A stretch of DNA of 64,000 bases from Citrobacter koseri (GTDB lineage: Bacteria; Pseudomonadota; Gammaproteobacteria; Enterobacterales; Enterobacteriaceae), in assembly GCA_900446925.1 (NCBI GenBank), contig UAVY01000004.1, forward strand, positions 1-64,000, read 5' to 3'. Shown one piece after another: positions 27,513-39,944 of the stretch (position 1 is the stretch's first letter; each line of letters begins with the position of its first letter). A program made the position numbers and the translations under genes. Under the pieces are notes generated by a model, which saw only the letters and a program-made list of their open reading frames with translations, was not told the origin of the DNA and did no database searches.

Positions 27513-28367
27513 TCAGACCAGTTTTTTTACCAGGGCCTCACTGTGGCGAATACGCTCCGGCGCGCGCCCTAAATCCTGCTGTACCAGCGCCATAAAGAGC
27601 AAATCCGTCAACATCGTCTGCGCATGCGTAGAGGAGATTGCGGCGCTGCGCGTGGCCTGCTCTTCGGCGATCGTATACAGGCAACGGGTGGCGCGTTGTT
27701 GCAGGGCATTCGGTGTAAAGCCGGTGATCGCCAGAACCTTTCCCCCCACCCGCAACGTTTCATCTGCCGCCATATTCAACTCTCTGCGCTCGCCGCTATA
27801 GGAGATAGCCAGCAGGAGATCGTCCGGCGCCAGCGCCTGCACGGTGGCTAACAGCGCATGCATATCGTGTTCGGCGACGACATTGAATCCTATCTTCCAT
27901 CAGCTTCCAGGCGAAGTTCTGCGCCACCAGGCCCGATGTGCCAATACCGGTTATGACAACACGCCGGGCATTGCGCAGCATCATGACGCTTTCGAACAAT
28001 TTCTCTTCGCTGTTAACATCGAGCGTTGCGTGCATTGCGGCGACATTTTCCTCCGATCAATTTTTCGCCGACAAGCCGCATCGGATCGTCGCCCCCGGAT
28101 CTGGTTATGTACCGGAATAGAGTGAGGATTTGGAATTGCTGGCCAGCGCTTCGCTGATCGCAAGCTTCAGTGCCGGAAAGCCTTTAAAGCCCAGTTTTTG
28201 CGCGAATTTCACCACGCTGGACTGACTGACCGCCCGCCTCAACGGCAAGCTGTTGTGAGCTGAGATGCCGTGTATCATCCGGCTGAGCAAGAATATAATC
28301 AGCAAGCTTTTTATCGCTTTGTGCGAGGTCCGGATAACGCTGACGTATACGAATCAAAACAGTTCAT
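27513..28367 (-). CDS. yfhH: RpiR/SIS-type transcriptional regulator YfhH, six frameshifts
   Basis: Regulator with an N-terminal RpiR helix-turn-helix (LSSQQLAVEAGVSQSSVVKFAQKLGFKG after correction) and a C-terminal SIS sugar-phosphate domain (GIGTSGLVAQNFAWKL; LLLAISYSGERREL). Six inserted bases near 28356, 28230, 28133, 28096, 28062 and 27893 break it; removing them gives 282 aa, the E. coli YfhH length. It is divergent from murQ, 115 bp away, so it probably senses a sugar phosphate and controls murQ; that is inference. MurR of E. coli has the same architecture. Confidence 0.82.
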
Positions 28368-28425
28368 GAGGACTCCTGGCGAAAAACATGACGGGGATCA
28401 TAAAAAGATTTTCCCTCGCCCGAAA

Positions 28426-28469
28426 GAATATAATATTCCATTATTATAGTTATTATGAATTAAAAATTC
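28426..28469. promoter_or_regulatory. Tandem palindromes between yfhH and murQ
   Basis: Two short palindromes of one form lie in the 115-bp divergent gap: GAATA-TAA-TATTC (28426-28438) and GAATT-AAA-AATTC (28457-28469). Their centres are 31 bp apart, about three helical turns. The second is 13 bp before the murQ ATG. They are candidate operators for YfhH. This is inference from symmetry and position. Confidence 0.5.
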
Positions 28470-28482
28470 CTAAGGAACAAAA

Positions 28483-29389
<907 letters not shown>

Positions 29390-29495
29390 CGTTACCGGAA
29401 AATTGAGGTTCCATCTGTTAGTCTATCTGGTAACGATTATCGCCGGGTTTCGGTTAACCCGGCTATTGGGCTTCAACAATCCAGAGGAGTAGGGT

Positions 29496-30135
29496 TTGGT
29501 TAATCACGAGCGTCGTGTCGTATTTTTTGATTTGGACGGTACGTTGCACCAGCAGGATATGTTTGGCAGTTTCCTGCGTTATCTGTTGCGTCGCCAGCCG
29601 CTGAATGCGTTGCTCGTGCTGCCGTTATTGCCGGTTATCGGGATTGGCTTGTTGATTAAAGGTCGGGCGGCGCGTTGGCCGATGAGCCCTGCTGCTATGG
29701 GGCTGTACCTTCGGTCACAGTGAAGCGCGGCTCAAGGCGCATCAGGCGGATTTCGTTCGCTGGTTTCGCGATAACGTCACGGCGTTTCCGGTTGTTCAGG
29801 AGCGCCTGACGACCTATCTGTTAAGCTCTGACGCTGATATCTGGCTGATTACCGGCTCTCCGCAATCGCTGGTGGAACAGGTCTATTTCGATACGCTCTG
29901 GCTGCCACGCGTGAACCTGATCGCCAGCCAGATGCGGCGTGGCTACGGCGGCTGGCTGCTGACTATGCCGCTGTCTGGGGCACGAGAAGGTCGCCCAACT
30001 GGAACGCCAGATTGGTGCGCCGTTATGTCTGTACAGCGGCTACAGCGACAGTAAGCCAAGATAACCCGCTTCTCTATTTTTGCCAGCATCGCTGGCGCGT
30101 CACGCCGCGAGGGGAGCTCCCAGCAACTCGAATAG
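29496..30135 (+). CDS. pgpC: phosphatidylglycerophosphatase C (HAD family), four frameshifts
   Basis: Formerly YfhB. HAD-superfamily phosphatase converting phosphatidylglycerol phosphate to phosphatidylglycerol. Motif I is VVFFDLDGTLHQQD, motif II WLITGSPQ, and a membrane span LLVLPLLPVIGIGLLIKG lies between. The TTG at 29496 after AGAGGAGTAGGG is taken as start. Four extra C bases (near 29690, 29973, 30054 and 30119) interrupt it; corrected length is 211 aa, as in E. coli. Confidence 0.88.
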
Positions 30136-30147
30136 AGTTAACGATAG

Positions 30148-30702
<555 letters not shown>

Positions 30703-30739
30703 GGCGACCAGAGCGCGAAAGCGTCCCAGCCCTGTGAGA

Positions 30740-32287
30740 TTAGTTTTCGTCTTTCTTCTTCAGTGAAAACGGCAAAGAAGGAGAGTGTGACAGGTAGTTC
30801 GATGACGGCTGCGATAAGAAAGAAGAGAAAGGAAATGTCTCCGTGTCAAACTCGGCCGGAGACACTGCCGGGTAATCCTGCGCCAGCTTTATCGCTTCTG
30901 CCGTCTGCTTCTCTTTTTCTTGCAGATAGCCGACCAGGCTAATCTGATACTTCCGAATATTTTCCACATAAGCGTAGGCTTCATGCCCGCGCGCATAGCC
31001 GTACGTCAGCTTGCTGTAATATTGTTTCTGGCTGAGCAGCGGCAGCCGTTGTTTTACATCGGCCCAGCTATCCGGGTTGCCCCTGGTCTTGACCGTCAAC
31101 GCACGGGCATCAAGCATATGCGCATAACCCATGTTATAGGCGGCGAGCGCAAACCAGATACGCTCCTCTTCCGGCACGGTTTCAGGCACTTTGCCCATCA
31201 TATCCTGGATATAACGCACACCGCCGCTGATGCTCTGTTCCGCATCGGTACGGTCCGTCAGCCCCAGACTTTGCGCGGTGTTTTTGGTGAGCATCATCAG
31301 ACCGCGAACGCCCGTCGGGGAGGTGGCCAGCGGGTCCCAGTGCGACTCCTGATAGGAAATTGCGGCCAGCAGGCGCCAGTCTATCTCCTGCGCGTATTTT
31401 TCAAACAACGGCTGGAGATCGGGCAGTACGCCGTCCACGGCCCGCAGGAAGGTGCGGGTATCGACATAATCAAAATCGTCGCCGTGCCCCAGATACTTCT
31501 CTTCCATACGCGCCAGTGAGCCGTCTTCATTAATAGCGTTGAAGAAATCGAGCAGCGCAGCGGAAAGCGTGTTGTCATCGTCCAGTTGGCTAAACCAGGT
31601 GACAGGCTGCTCATCGGTGACATCCAGCGCGACGGCCAGTTCAGGGTGTACGCGCTGGAACAGGCTGATCGCGACAGAATCGGCAATGGTATAGTCCAGA
31701 TTGCCGCTGATGACTTCGCTGAGCAGCGCCGCTGTCCCTTTTTTGTCATCGACTTTCCAGCTCAGATCGGGAAATTTTGTCTCTTTCAGCGCCTGCAAGT
31801 CATTCACCACGACATGCCCAGGCGCGATAGAGAGCTGGCTTTCATTCACCGTGGCCAGCGTGCGAGGCCGGTATTGTCCTACCCGGTAAACCAGCTGTTG
31901 CGAAACGGAATAGTAGGTCGGGCCGGGTTGATAATTCTTCACGCGCTCGCTGTTGTAAACCAGTCCTGCCGCCAGCAGATCGGCGTTGCCATTATCTAAA
32001 TCGTCAAATAGCTGGCTGATATTCTGGCGTACGGTAATTTTCAGCTTTACGCCAAGATAGCTGGCGAACTGCTGTGTCAGTTCGTAATCCAGACCGTACT
32101 TTTTTCCGTTAATGCGGGCGTAGGTCAGCGGCGACTCTATTGTTGAGACGCGTAACTCTCCCCGCGATTGGATCGCGGCGATACGATTGTCGGCTTTGCC
32201 GAACCAGGGGATTGATGGCCAGAGGGCCGCTGCCAGCAGCAGAGTCAATATGCCGATGAACAGATAATTAATCTTTAATTTTTTCAA
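30740..32287 (-). CDS. mltF: membrane-bound lytic murein transglycosylase F
   Basis: Lipid-anchored peptidoglycan lytic enzyme. The N-terminal hydrophobic signal ([22 protein letters not shown]) is followed by an amino-acid-binding-protein-like domain (about 45-265) and a C-terminal SLT domain with catalytic Glu in [14 protein letters not shown] and GVRGLMMLT. Intact at 515 aa, close to E. coli MltF (518). It is convergent with tadA and divergent from purL. Confidence 0.94.
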   Translation of the reverse strand: MKKLKINYLFIGILTLLLAAALWPSIPWFGKADNRIAAIQSRGELRVSTIESPLTYARINGKKYGLDYELTQQFASYLGVKLKITVRQNISQLFDDLDNGNADLLAAGLVYNSERVKNYQPGPTYYSVSQQLVYRVGQYRPRTLATVNESQLSIAPGHVVVNDLQALKETKFPDLSWKVDDKKGTAALLSEVISGNLDYTIADSVAISLFQRVHPELAVALDVTDEQPVTWFSQLDDDNTLSAALLDFFNAINEDGSLARMEEKYLGHGDDFDYVDTRTFLRAVDGVLPDLQPLFEKYAQEIDWRLLAAISYQESHWDPLATSPTGVRGLMMLTKNTAQSLGLTDRTDAEQSISGGVRYIQDMMGKVPETVPEEERIWFALAAYNMGYAHMLDARALTVKTRGNPDSWADVKQRLPLLSQKQYYSKLTYGYARGHEAYAYVENIRKYQISLVGYLQEKEKQTAEAIKLAQDYPAVSPAEFDTETFPFSSFLSQPSSNYLSHSPSLPFSLKKKDEN

Positions 32288-32452
32288 TTAGTTAATTCTC
32301 TGAATCGTGCGTAATCTCAGCCTGCTAATGTCATTTGGGTGGGTTAAAATCATCATGAATGTGCGGCATTTTGCGCAACAATGCGCCAGTTGGCAACTAA
32401 TTAGAATGATTGGCCGCACCGTATGATAAGAAAAGGCGGCGATTTTATTTCG

Positions 32453-32491
32453 ACGCAAACGGTTTCGTCGGGGCGTCAGATTCTTTATAAT
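32453..32491 (+). promoter_or_regulatory. purL promoter with PurR box
   Basis: ACGCAAACGGTTTCGT at 32453-32468 matches the PurR operator consensus at 15 of 16 positions. It lies 17 bp upstream of a perfect -10 TATAAT (32486-32491), so a bound repressor would cover the -35 region. The rest of the 32288-32554 gap shows no other element. Confidence 0.85.
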
Positions 32492-32554
32492 GTCGCCCGT
32501 TTCCCCCCTTGCGCACACTTAAAGCGCCTCAGGCGCTTCGAAGACGAGAGACTT

Positions 32555-35500
32555 ATGATGGAAATTCTGCGTGGTTCGCCTGCACTGTCTGCATTCCGTA
32601 TTAACAAACTGCTGGCGCGTTTTCAGGCGGCCAATCTTCAGGTCCACAATATTTACGCTGAGTATGTCCATTTTGCTGACCTGAGCGCCCCCTTAAACGA
32701 GGATGAGCACGCGCAACTTGCACGTTTGCTGAAATATGGGCCGAGCTTAAGCAGCCATACCCCTGAAGGAAAGCTGCTGCTGGTCACGCCGCGTCCTGGC
32801 ACCATCTCCCCCTGGTCTTCCAAAGCGACTGATATCGCCCATAACTGCGGTCTGCAACAGGTAAGCCGCCTGGAGCGTGGCGTTGCATACTACGTTGAAG
32901 CCGCTACGCTCACGGCTGAACAGTGGCAGACGATTGCCGCTGAACTGCACGACCGGATGATGGAGACCGTGTTCTCTTCTTTATCTGATGCGGAAAAACT
33001 GTTTGTTCATCACCAGCCTGCGCCGGTTGCCAGTGTGGATCTGCTGGGTGAAGGGGCGTCAGGCGCTGACTGACGCCAACCTGCGTCTGGGTCTGGCGCT
33101 GGCGGATGACGAAATTGATTACCTGCAAGACGCCTTCACGAAGCTGGGGCGCAATCCGAACGATATCGAGCTGTATATGTTCGCGCAGGCAAACTCCGAA
33201 CACTGTCGCCATAAGATTTTTAACGCTGACTGGATTATCGACGGGAAACCGCAGCCGAAGTCGCTGTTTAAGATGATCAAAAACACCTTTGAAACCACGC
33301 CGGATCATGTGTTGTCTGCCTATAAAGATAACGCGGCGGTGATGGAAGGTTCTGACGTGGGACGCTACTTCGCTGACCACGAGAGCGGTCGCTATGACTT
33401 CCATCAGGAGCCTGCGCATATCCTGATGAAGGTGGAAACCCATAACCACCCGACGGCGATCTCGCCGTGGCCGGGCGCGGCGACTGGTTCCGGTGGTGAG
33501 ATTCGTGATGAAGGCGCAACCGGACGCGGCGCGAAGCCAAAAGCGGGTCTGGTGGGCTTCTCCGTGTCTAACCTGCGTATTCCGGGCTTTGAGCAGCCGT
33601 GGGAAGAAGATTTTGGTAAACCAGAGCGTATCGTTACCGCGCTGGACATTATGACCGAAGGCCCGCTGGGCGGGCGCGGCGTTTAATAATGAATTTGGTC
33701 GCCCGGCGTTGAACGGGTACTTCCGTACTTACGAAGAAAAAGTAAACAGCCACAACGGCGAAGAGCTGCGCGGCTACCACAAGCCGATCATGCTGGCGGG
33801 CGGGATCGGCAACATCCGCGCCGATCACGTACAGAAAGGCGAGATCGTCATTGGCGCGAAGCTGATCGTGCTCGGTGGGCCGGCGATGAACATTGGTCTG
33901 GGGGGCGGGGCGGCGTCCTCTATGGCTTCTGGTCAGTCGGATGCGGATCTCGATTTTGCCTCCGTACAGCGTGATAACCCGGAAATGGAACGTCGCTGCC
34001 AGGAAGTGATCGACCGCTGCTGGCAGTTAGGCGATGCCAACCCGATCCTGTTTATTCACGACGTCGGGGCAGGCGGTCTCTCCAACGCGATGCCGGAGCT
34101 GGTGAGCGACGGCGGGCGCGGCGGTAAATTTGAGCTGCGCGATATCCTCAGCGATGAGCCGGGCATGAGCCCGCTGGAAATCTGGTGTAACGAGTCTCAG
34201 GAGCGTTATGTGCTGGCCGTGGCCGCCGACCAGTTGCCGCTGTTTGATGAGTTGTGCAAGCGTGAGCGTGCGCCGTATGCGGTGATTGGTGAGGCCACCG
34301 AAGAACAGCATCTGTCCCTGAACGACCGTCATTTCGATAATCAACCGATCGATCTGCCGCTGGACGTGCTGCTGGGGTAAAACGCCGAAAATGACCCGCG
34401 ACGTGCAGACGCTGACAGCGAAAGGCGATGCGCTGGATCGTGCTGATATCACGATTGCTGACGCGGTTAAACGGGTTCTGCATCTGCCGACCGTGGCGGA
34501 GAAAACATTCCTGGTGACCATCGGCGACCGTACCGTGACCGGTATGGTGGCGCGCGATCAGATGGTCGGCCCGTGGCAGGTGCCGGTGGCGAACTGCGCG
34601 GTGACCACCGCCAGCCTCGACAGCTACTACGGCGAAGCGATGTCTATCGGCGAACGTGCGCCGGTAGCGCTGCTGGACTTTGCCGCTTCCGCCCGTCTGG
34701 CCGTTGGTGAAGCGCTGACGAACATCGCCGCGACCCAGATTGGCGATATCAAACGCATCAAGCTGTCCGCAAACTGGATGGCAGCGGCCGGTCATCCGGG
34801 TGAAGATGCCGGTCTGTATGACGCGGTGAAAGCGGTAGGCGAAGAACTCTGCCCGCAGCTTGGCCTGACGATTCCGGTGGGCAAAGACTCTATGTCGATG
34901 AAAACCCGCTGGCAGGAAGGCAACGAGCAGCGCGAAATGACCTCGCCGCTGTCGCTGGTGATTTCCGCGTTTGCCCGCGTGGAAGATGTGCGTCATACCA
35001 TCACGCCGCAGCTCTCGACCGAAGATAACGCGCTGCTGCTGATCGATTTGGGTCAGGGGCATAACGCGCTGGGCGCAACGGCGCTGGCGCAGGTGTATCG
35101 TCAACTGGGCGACAAACCGGCAGACGTGCGCGATGTGGCGCAGTTGAAAGGCTTCTATGATGCGATTCAGGCGCTGGTGGCGCAGCGTAAACTGCTGGCG
35201 TATCACGACCGTTCCGATGGCGGCCTGCTGGTCACGCTTGCCGAGATGGCCTTTACCGGTCACTGCGGCATCCAGGTTGATATTGCAACATCTGGCGACG
35301 ATCGTTTGGCGGCGCTGTTTAACGAAGAGCTGGGCGCAGTGATCCAAGTGCGGGCGGCCGATCGCGAAGCGGTCGAGGCGCTGCTGGCGAAGCACGGTCT
35401 GAGTGACTGCGTACACTATTTAGGTCAGGCCGTTTCCGGCGACCGTTTTGTGATTGAATCCAACGGGCAGGTCGTCTTCAGCGAAAGCCGCACCACGCTT

Positions 35501-36445
35501 CGTACCTGGTGGGCGGAAACGACCTGGCAGATGCAGCGCCTGCGCGACAACCCGGAATGTGCCGATCAGGAACATGACGCAAAAACCAACGATGCCGACC
35601 CGGGTCTGAACGTGAAATTGTCGTTCGATATCAATGAAGATATCGCCGCGCCGTATATTGCTACCGGCGCACGTCCGAAGGTTGCCGTACTGCGCGAACA
35701 GGGCGTGAACTCCCACGTTGAGATGGCGGCGGCGTTCCATCGCGCGGGCTTTGACGCGATTGATGTGCATATGAGCGATCTGCTGGCTGGCCGTATTGGG
35801 CTGGGTAATTTCCAGGCGCTGGTTGCCTGTGGCGGTTTCTCTTACGGTGACGTGCTGGGCGCGGGTGAAGGCTGGGCGAAATCGATTCTGTTCAACAATC
35901 GCGTACGCGACGAGTTCGAAACGTTCTTCCACCGCCCGCAGACGCTGGCGCTTGGCGTATGTAACGGTTGCCAGATGATGTCTAACCTGCGTGAACTGAT
36001 TCCGGGGAGCGATCTGTGGCCGCGTTTTGTGCGTAACCATTCTGACCGTTTTGAAGCGCGTTTCAGCCTGGTGGAAGTGACCCAAAGCCCGTCTCTGCTG
36101 TTGCAGGGAATGGTTGGCTCACAGATGCCTGTCGCGGTGTCCCACGGTGAAGGGCGCGTTGAAGTGCGTGACGATGCGCATCTGGCAGGGCTGGAAAGCA
36201 AAGGTCTGGTTGCGCTGCGTTATGTCGATAACTTCGGTAAGGTTACGGAAAACTACCCGGCCAACCCTAACGGATCGCCAAACGGCATCACCGCCGTTAC
36301 CACGGAAAACGGCCGCGCAACCATTATGATGCCGCACCCGGAGCGCGTCTTCCGCACCGTCAGCAACTCCTGGCACCCGGAAAACTGGGGCGAAGACAGC
36401 CCATGGATGCGTATTTTCCGCAATGCGCGTAAGCAGTTAGGTTAA
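32555..36445 (+). CDS. purL: phosphoribosylformylglycinamidine synthase, three frameshifts
   Basis: Large single-chain FGAM synthase, step 4 of de novo purine synthesis. An N-terminal PurS-like part, two AIRS-like ATPase halves ([30 protein letters not shown]) and a C-terminal glutaminase ([18 protein letters not shown], catalytic Cys in [10 protein letters not shown], His in MMPHPERVF) are seen in order. Extra G residues in 33053-33056, 33667-33674 and 34374-34377 break it; corrected length is 1295 aa, as in E. coli. Two adjacent ATGs (32555 and 32558) can start it. Confidence 0.95.
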
Positions 36446-36458
36446 TCCGCACGTAAAT

Positions 36459-36530
36459 GGCCCGATAAGCAAAGCACTATCGGGCCTGGACATACGCGTA
36501 GGCCGGATAAGGCGAAGCCGCCATCCGGCA
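36459..36530. repeat. REP elements after purL
   Basis: Two hairpins: GGCCCGATAAGC...CACTATCGGGCC (36459-36486) and a REP unit TAGGCCGGATAAGGCGAAGCCGCCATCCGGCA (36499-36530). They lie just after the purL stop. Confidence 0.8.
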
Positions 36531-36598
36531 AGGAAGCTTCCGTGAAGGGCGTGTGTTTATCCGTTAAACGGAGAACCTTTTTATTCTGGTAAATTTTT

Positions 36599-37182
36599 CC
36601 GTTCACTTTATGTCCCGTATTTCTCTGAAGACTCAGTACCCGTGAACGTGCAAGGGAGGCTCACCGCCGCCTCCCTTGCAACCCTGGCTCTCCGGCAAGG
36701 AAAATCGCCGCTGCGCGGTTTATTCGCCTTATTCCGTCTGCCTTTCGGGTCGGGGTCGAGCCTGCGTCCCGGCAGGCCGTCCCCTCCGCCCGCGTCCCTG
36801 CGGGCGGACCCGGTCAGCCGTCAACGTCTCATCGATTTTCAGCCGGAACAGGGGCATTGCTGCAATGCTCTGATTTTCAGCCGCACCGGTTTTGCTGTTA
36901 AAAAACAAACCGCAGAAATGGTCAGGTGTGGGCAGGTCCGGCTGAAAATTGCCGACGTGTTTCCGTAAGGCCGGAGGAACCCGCATGGATGCGGGTTCAG
37001 GGCGCGTTTTGCAGGGACGCTACCTCGCGCCCGCCCCGGTAGCCTGAAGGAATAAGCGGAGGGTATTGCGAAGCAACAATTTTCCTGCCGGGAGCGGGGA
37101 TTGTTAAGGGGGCAGCGATAGCCCCCTTAACGCGTTCACGGGTGATGAAGCGCCAGAGAAATGCGGGACGTAAAGTGAACGG
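36599..37182. mobile_element. 584-bp foldback (MITE-like) element with 29-bp terminal inverted repeats
   Basis: The ends are inverted repeats of each other: 36599-36627 (CCGTTCACTTTATGTCCCG, then TATTTCTCTG) and 37154-37182 match at 27 of 29 positions, both differences being C/T. Symmetry goes on inward: CCCGTGAACG at 36639-36648 pairs with CGTTCACGGG at 37133-37142 at the same distance from each end. The inside is GC-rich and full of hairpins: 36650-36678 (GCAAGGGAGG stem), 36796-36820 (CCGCCCGC stem), 36976-36998 (GAACCCGCAT stem) and 37102-37130 (GTTAAGGGGGC stem, AGCGATA loop). GATTTTCAGCCG occurs twice (near 36835 and 36872). I see no credible gene in it. I do not recognise the family. 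Confidence 0.7.
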
Positions 37183-37270
37183 CATAATACTCCGGGATAC
37201 TATGTTCTCTCTTCAGAATAATTTCGCTCACTGGATGGCAATATTTTTGCCCTGCCATCAACCATAAAGG

Positions 37271-37384
37271 TGTCGGGAAATGCCGACATCAGTAGATTGT
37301 TTGTGTCGCCAAAAGGAGACATTTAACTCATTGATTTACAAAGATGGCGTAAGGTTTGTTTTTAGGTGTCTCTGAATGGCGACA
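37271..37384 (+). promoter_or_regulatory. Three GlrR activator sites upstream of glmY
   Basis: Three perfect copies of TGTC-N10-GACA at 37271-37288, 37304-37321 and 37367-37384. This is the GlrR binding consensus reported for glmY in enterobacteria. They lie 117-230 bp before the sRNA start, the normal place for a sigma54 enhancer. Confidence 0.88.
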
Positions 37385-37442
37385 CCTTGCTGAAATTTTG
37401 TTCGTTTTGTAACGGTGATGATTTCTCTATAAAACCAAATAA

Positions 37443-37455
37443 AATCATAATGTTA
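37443..37455 (+). promoter_or_regulatory. Possible IHF site
   Basis: AATCATAATGTTA fits the IHF consensus WATCAANNNNTTR with one mismatch. It sits in an AT-rich stretch between the GlrR sites and the sigma54 promoter, where DNA bending would be expected. Confidence 0.5.
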
Positions 37456-37472
37456 ATTATTTATTTTTAAAA

Positions 37473-37500
37473 TTGGCACACTTACTGCATAATAGTAATC
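37473..37500 (+). promoter_or_regulatory. sigma54 promoter of glmY, with overlapping sigma70-like -10
   Basis: TTGGCACACTTACTGCAT: GG of the -24 element at 37475-37476 and GC of the -12 element at 37487-37488, exactly 10 nt apart, about 13 nt before the sRNA start. CATAAT at 37488-37493 could act as a sigma70 -10 for the same start, as described for E. coli glmY. Confidence 0.85.
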
Positions 37501-37687
37501 AGTGGCTCATTCACCTTCTTATGTCAGCCCCTTCGGGAAGCGCTACATAAACTTCGGAATGACGCACAACAAGGTGCCTGCCGTCCAACTTCTGATAATA
37601 GCGTCGCTTTATCAACCACCGGGCGAAACGTCGAGTTAGGCACCGCCTTATTCCATAGCAAAGCCGGGTTAATCCCGGCTTTGTTGT
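37501..37687 (+). ncRNA. glmY: small RNA GlmY
   Basis: Starts AGTGGCTCATTCACC and is about 187 nt long, ending at the hairpin AAAGCCGGG-TTAA-TCCCGGCTTT with T residues (37660-37687). Sequence, length and position between purL and glrK match GlmY. In E. coli, GlmY traps RapZ and so protects GlmZ, which activates glmS mRNA for glucosamine-6-phosphate synthesis. Transcription should depend on sigma54 and GlrR, encoded just downstream. Confidence 0.9.
37660..37687 (+). terminator. GlmY terminator
   Basis: Stem AAAGCCGGG / CCCGGCTTT with short loop, followed by TTGTTGT. It ends the sRNA 57 nt before the glrK start. Confidence 0.8.
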
Positions 37688-37743
37688 ATCTGATGTTCCC
37701 CTCGGTTAGCATCCTTGTATCCTTATCCGATGAGAGTAACGCC

Positions 37744-39174
37744 TTGAAGCGCTGGTCTGTTTTCCCCCGGTCCTTGCGACAACTGGTTATGCTGGCATTT
37801 CTGCTGATTCTGTTGCCTTTGTTGGTACTGGCCTGGCAGGCCTGGCAAAGTCTCAACGCGCTCAGCGCCCAGGCGGCGCAGACTAACCGCACCACGCTGA
37901 TAGATGCCCGGCGCAGCGAAGCGATGACCAACGTGGCGCTGGAGATGGAGCGCAGCTACCGGCAATATTGCGTGCTCGACGACCGTACGCTGGCGAAGGT
38001 GTATCAGAGCCAGCGAAAACGCTACAGCGAAATGCTGGACGCGCATGCGGGAGTATTGCCGGACGCTAAACTTTACCAGGCGCTACGCGATGATCTGAAC
38101 GGTCTTGCACAATTACAGTGTAAAAATAGCGGCCCTGACGCTACCGCCGCCGAGCGGCTGGAAGCTTTTGCCAACGCCAATACGGAAATGGTGCAGGCAA
38201 CGCGCACGGTGGTGTTCTCGCGCGGGCAGCAGTTACAGCAGGAAATCGCAGAGCGCGGACAATTCTTTGGCTGGCAGGCGCTGGTGCTGTTTCTGGTCAG
38301 CCTGGCGATGGTGCTGCTTTTTACAAGGATGATCATTGGGCCGGTGAAAGGGATAGAACGGATGATTAACCGGCTGGGAGAAGGGCGCTCTCTGGGGAAT
38401 ACCGTGTCGTTTACCGGGCCGCGCGAGCTGCGTTCGGTGGGGCAGCGCATTATCTGGTTGAGTGAACGTCTGTCCTGGCTGGAATCCCAACGGCATCAGT
38501 TTTTTACGTCACCTGTCGCATGAGCTGAAAACGCCGCTGGCCAGTATGCGCGAAGGGACAGAGCTGCTGGCCGATCAGGTCGTGGGGCCGTTGACGCCGG
38601 AGCAAAAAGAGGTCGTCGGCATTCTGGACGATAGCAGCCGCAACTTACAGAAGTTGATTGAGCAACTGCTTGATTACAACAGGAAACTGGCAGACAGCGC
38701 GATTGAGATGGAAACCGTGGAGCTTGAACCGCTGGTGGATATGGTGGTTTCCGCTCACAGTTTGCCTGCGCGCGCTAAAATGATGCATACCGAGGTCAGG
38801 CTGGCTATCGACAGCTGTCTGGCCGAGCCGATGCTATTAATGAGCGTGCTGGACAATCTTTATTCCAATGCGGTGCACTATGGCGCTGAATCCGGTAACA
38901 TTTGTATTCGCAGCAATGTATATGGTTCAAAGGCGCACATTGATGTGATCAATACGGGCACGCCGATCCCGGAAGCGGAAAGGGCCATGATTTTTGAACC
39001 CTTTTTCCAGGGAAGCCATCAGCGTAAAGGTGCGGTGAAGGGAGCGGATTAGGGTTAAGTATCGCCAGGGACTGCATCCGTCGTATGCAGGGGGAACTGT
39101 ATCTGGTCGATGAGAATGCGCAAGAAGTTTGCTTTCGTATAGAACTGCCGCTATCTGCATCGAAAAACCACTAA
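37744..39174 (+). CDS. glrK: sensor histidine kinase GlrK (QseE), two frameshifts
   Basis: Membrane sensor of the GlrK-GlrR system. The first membrane span is LVMLAFLLILLPLLVLAWQ, the periplasmic part reaches about residue 170, the second span is LVLFLVSLAMVLLFTRMII and a HAMP segment follows. The phospho-accepting His is in LSHELKTPLASMREG (after correction) and the N box in LDNLYSNAVHYGAESG. TTG 37744 (MKRWSVFPRSLRQLV) is the start. An extra T in 38500-38505 and a missing C near 39043 cancel; corrected length is 476 aa. Confidence 0.9.
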
Positions 39175-39197
39175 AAATGAAGCTAAGCCTGGTGAGT

Positions 39198-39944
39198 ATG
39201 CCACACGTTTTTGTTCGAGTTCTGAAGCGATTATTTCCCCGAAGAGGATGGTTAGCGAGTGTGCCTTGCCTGGTGCTGATGGGGGTGCGCGGCCACATGC
39301 CGCGAAGCATGTCGTAAATGATGCGTCGCAGGAAAAAATTCCACCGTATCAGCTGGCGGATTATCTCTCTACCGACTGTACGGATATCTGGTTACTCAAA
39401 GGGCCATCGACGGATAACAATCCGCTTTACTGGCTGCGGGCGATTGATTGTGCCGATCGCCTGTTGCCCGTTCAGTCACGCAATGAAGCGCGGGCGCTGG
39501 AAGATGGCAGCTGGCAGAACACGTTCAAACGCGGGATTCTGCTGGCGGATGCTAAAATTACGCCCCTTGAACGGCGCGATATGGTCACTCGCCTCGATGC
39601 GCTAAGCGCGCAAATTCCCGCTCAGGTGCGCCCGCTCTATCAGCTCTGGCGCGACGGCCAGGCGCTACAGTTACAGCTTGCCGAAGAGCGCCAGCGTTAC
39701 AGTAAACTCCAGCAAGCGTCGGATAGCGAGCTTGATACGTTGCGTCAGCAGCATCAGCACTTACAGGCGCAACTCGATCTCACGACGCGGCAAGCTGGAG
39801 AATCTGACTGATATTGAGCGCCAGCTCTCCACGCGCAAACCCGCAGGCAACTACAATCCTGACGCGACACACGGAAATGACAAACCCGCAGCGCCTGACG
39901 ACGGCGCATCTTCCACACCGCCACAAGATGAGGTAACGCCATGA
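39198..39944 (+). CDS. yfhG: GlrK/GlrR-associated lipoprotein YfhG (QseG), two frame changes
   Basis: Outer-membrane lipoprotein encoded between glrK and glrR. The N-terminal hydrophobic stretch RGWLASVPCLVLMG is followed by a frame change near 39280, exactly where the lipobox Cys should be. The mature part includes QLADYLSTDCTDIWLLKG and a coiled-coil-like stretch RQQHQHLQAQLDLTTRKLENLTDIERQL. An extra G near 39790 breaks the end. The start could also be ATG 39177. The stop overlaps glrR ATG (ATGA). The family partner in E. coli interacts with GlrK (QseE). Confidence 0.8.

Noticed and set aside
34148..35416. 422-aa ORF opposite purL
   Set aside because: It lies wholly antisense to the conserved PurL reading frame, is rich in Arg, His and Gln as GC-rich shadows are, and shows no motif.
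36642..37185. Small ORFs within the foldback element (108, 85 and 62 aa)
   Set aside because: They are made of hairpin and repeat sequence, are Pro/Arg-rich on both strands, lack a clear ribosome site and show no known domain.
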